Of a stretch of 5,685 nt of DNA, positions 4,245-5,685 are shown one piece after another. The notes beneath the pieces were generated by a model. The model saw nothing but the letters and a program-made list of their open reading frames with translations, was not told where the DNA came from and searched no databases. The DNA comes from Candidatus Methanodesulfokora sp. Its GTDB lineage: Archaea; Korarchaeota; Korarchaeia; Korarchaeales; Korarchaeaceae. The stretch lies in contig JAGDWR010000028.1 of the NCBI GenBank assembly GCA_023269865.1, forward strand, positions 1 to 5,685. The letters run 5' to 3'. Each line of letters opens with the position of its first letter. Within the stretch, counting starts at the first letter, position 1. A program made the position numbers and the translations under genes.

Positions 4245-5685
4245 ATGCCAGAGTCAGAGCTTTTAGCTCCTCCTGGTTCAAAAGTGTTGCTTCTTGGGAA
4301 TGAAGCCATAGCAAGAGGGGCAATAGAAGCAGGATTGGACGTAGCTTCTGCTTATCCAGGAACTCCCAGCACAGAGATAGGAGAAGCCTTATCATCCGTG
4401 GCAGAGGAGCTCGGAATATACTTTGACTGGGCTATAAATGAGAAAGTTGCTGCTGAAATAGCAATAGCTGCCAGCTGGTCTGGCCTTAGATCCCTCACTA
4501 TGATGAAGCATGTTGGCATGAACGTCGCTGCAGATGCCATTTTCACGCTCACATATGCAGGGGTTGTCGGTGGCATGGTGATAGTAGCTGCAGATGATCC
4601 TCAAGCTCATAGCAGCCAGAATGAGCAGGATAGTAGACATTTTTCCATCGCAGCAAAGATACCGACTCTTGAGCCTTCAAACTCACAGGAAGCAAAGGAT
4701 TTTACTAAAGTTGCATATGATATATCTGAAAAGTATAAATTACCGGTGATGATAAGAACTACTACAAGGATAAGCCATCAGAGGGGTATAGTTGAGGTAG
4801 GAGATGTTAGAGAAAGAAGGAAAAAAGGTGTATTCAAGCTGGATGAGCCTGATAGATATCTACAAGTTGGAAATATAGCAGTAAAACATCATAAGGAGCT
4901 TGTGGAGAAACTTAAGAAAGTGGAGGCAGAGGTATCGGATAGAGGGGATTTCAACAGAGTTATTGGGGATGGATCGGACTATGGGATAATAGCATCTGGT
5001 GTCTCTTATTCTTATGCCGCTGAGGCATTGAAGAGATTTAATCTAAACATAAAGATGCTCAAGATAGGAATGCCCTATCCATTTCCGATAAGGATGGTCT
5101 CGGACTTCCTCAAAAGTTGTAAAAAGGTCGTTGTTGTAGAGGAGTCAGATCCTATAATCGAATCTCATGTCAAGATGATTGCAAAGGATTCAAATCCTGA
5201 TGTGGAGATATATGGAAGGGAGACAGGGCATCTTCCATGGGCGGGGGAGTACAGGCCGGGAATTGTGATAGAAGCCATAAGTAGATCTTTTGGAATAAAG
5301 CTTGATTTGCCCGCAGTAAATCCAGCTGCTGCTGAAATCTCGAAAAAGGCTCCTGCAAGAAGCCCAACTTTATGTCCTGGATGCCCTCACAGATCCACTG
5401 GATACGCAACAAGAAGGGCTGTCAAGGCAAACTCGATAGTGCTTGGAGATATAGGATGCTATGCTCTTTTATTCCAGAAGCCATTCAGCTTAGCTAAGGT
5501 TAGCCATGCGATGGGGTCATCCTTTGGATTTGCAAATGGATTTAGCATAGCAACAGATCAGCCTGTTATTGCACTGATAGGGGATTCAACTTTCTTCCAT
5601 GCAGGAATACCAGCTCTTGTGGAAGCAGCCCATCACAACAGAAAGGCAGTCTTCATGATACTAGACAACAGGATAACCGCTATGA
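4245..5685 (+). CDS. iorA: Indolepyruvate:ferredoxin oxidoreductase alpha subunit, N-terminal 480 codons
   Basis: The frame from ATG at 4245 is open to the right edge. IorA proteins are usually 600-650 residues, so the missing part should hold the C-terminal 4Fe-4S ferredoxin domain. Visible motifs in order: YPGTPSTEI at 37-45 and INEKVA at 64-69, from the pyrimidine-binding domain where Glu66 should activate the thiamine cofactor; SSQNEQDSR in the conserved loop after GVVGG and ADDPQAH; CPGCPH at 377-382; and the thiamine diphosphate/magnesium motif from GDS at 446-448 to Asn475. Family knowledge: with a small beta subunit it oxidises aryl pyruvates made by transamination of Trp, Phe and Tyr, using CoA and ferredoxin, to arylacetyl-CoA and CO2. 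The upstream synthetase alpha subunit could then harvest ATP from this product. The iorB gene would be expected downstream, outside the window. A 2-oxoacid oxidoreductase of other substrate range is a lesser possibility. Confidence 0.95.
   Translation, partial: MPESELLAPPGSKVLLLGNEAIARGAIEAGLDVASAYPGTPSTEIGEALSSVAEELGIYFDWAINEKVAAEIAIAASWSGLRSLTMMKHVGMNVAADAIFTLTYAGVVGGMVIVAADDPQAHSSQNEQDSRHFSIAAKIPTLEPSNSQEAKDFTKVAYDISEKYKLPVMIRTTTRISHQRGIVEVGDVRERRKKGVFKLDEPDRYLQVGNIAVKHHKELVEKLKKVEAEVSDRGDFNRVIGDGSDYGIIASGVSYSYAAEALKRFNLNIKMLKIGMPYPFPIRMVSDFLKSCKKVVVVEESDPIIESHVKMIAKDSNPDVEIYGRETGHLPWAGEYRPGIVIEAISRSFGIKLDLPAVNPAAAEISKKAPARSPTLCPGCPHRSTGYATRRAVKANSIVLGDIGCYALLFQKPFSLAKVSHAMGSSFGFANGFSIATDQPVIALIGDSTFFHAGIPALVEAAHHNRKAVFMILDNRITAM

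Noticed and set aside
4352..5412. Minus-strand frames opposite iorA
   Set aside because: They lie across a continuous, motif-rich plus-strand frame that continues to the window edge.
1..5685. CRISPR arrays, insertion sequences, integrase attachment site at the tRNA
   Set aside because: No spaced direct repeats, no transposase or integrase coding sequence, and no second copy of the tRNA 3' end are visible in the window.

Overview
The window looks like the chromosome of an anaerobic, hyperthermophilic archaeon. The evidence is archaeal BRE/TATA boxes placed about 26 nt before predicted RNA starts, GGAGGTGAT-type ribosome binding sites, heavy use of ATA (Ile) and AGA/AGG (Arg) codons, a 69% GC tRNA in an AT-rich background, and peptide-fermentation enzymes (ADP-forming acyl-CoA synthetase, indolepyruvate:ferredoxin oxidoreductase). 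A TACK lineage such as a korarchaeote is plausible, but this is inferred from gene content and I could not test it.

Layout. Positions 1-668 (minus strand) hold the first 222 codons of a radical SAM protein of the PflX-like COG1313 family; no track ORF covers it because it runs off the left edge. Between it and the next gene lies the most interesting element: a 153-nt, 65% GC block (688-840) that folds into a closed multi-branched structure. It has a 10-bp terminal helix and a C(UUCG)G tetraloop when read on the minus strand, and its own TATA box places the start exactly on its first G. It ends 19 nt before the radical SAM start codon with no terminator, so it could be a free ncRNA or a structured 5' leader (riboswitch-like). 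I recognise no known RNA family.

Divergently, 904-1746 (plus) encodes an endonuclease IV family AP endonuclease with all nine metal ligands and a TTG start chosen by a perfect Shine-Dalgarno. The gene-free stretch 1747-2154 contains a nested hairpin, a second strong hairpin, an AT-rich tract and a tRNA promoter. tRNA-Asp(GUC) follows at 2155-2228. Only 28 nt later comes a PUA-domain protein (archaeal MCT-1/Tma20 type, 2257-2775), which may have its own TATA box and a leaderless mRNA.

The right half is metabolic: the alpha subunit of an ADP-forming acyl-CoA synthetase (2812-4179) and, behind its own promoter, the alpha subunit of indolepyruvate:ferredoxin oxidoreductase (4245 to the right edge, incomplete). 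Together they suggest aromatic amino acid fermentation: IOR oxidises arylpyruvates to arylacetyl-CoA and reduced ferredoxin, and the synthetase converts the acyl-CoA to the free acid with formation of ATP. The beta subunits of both enzymes are not in the window.
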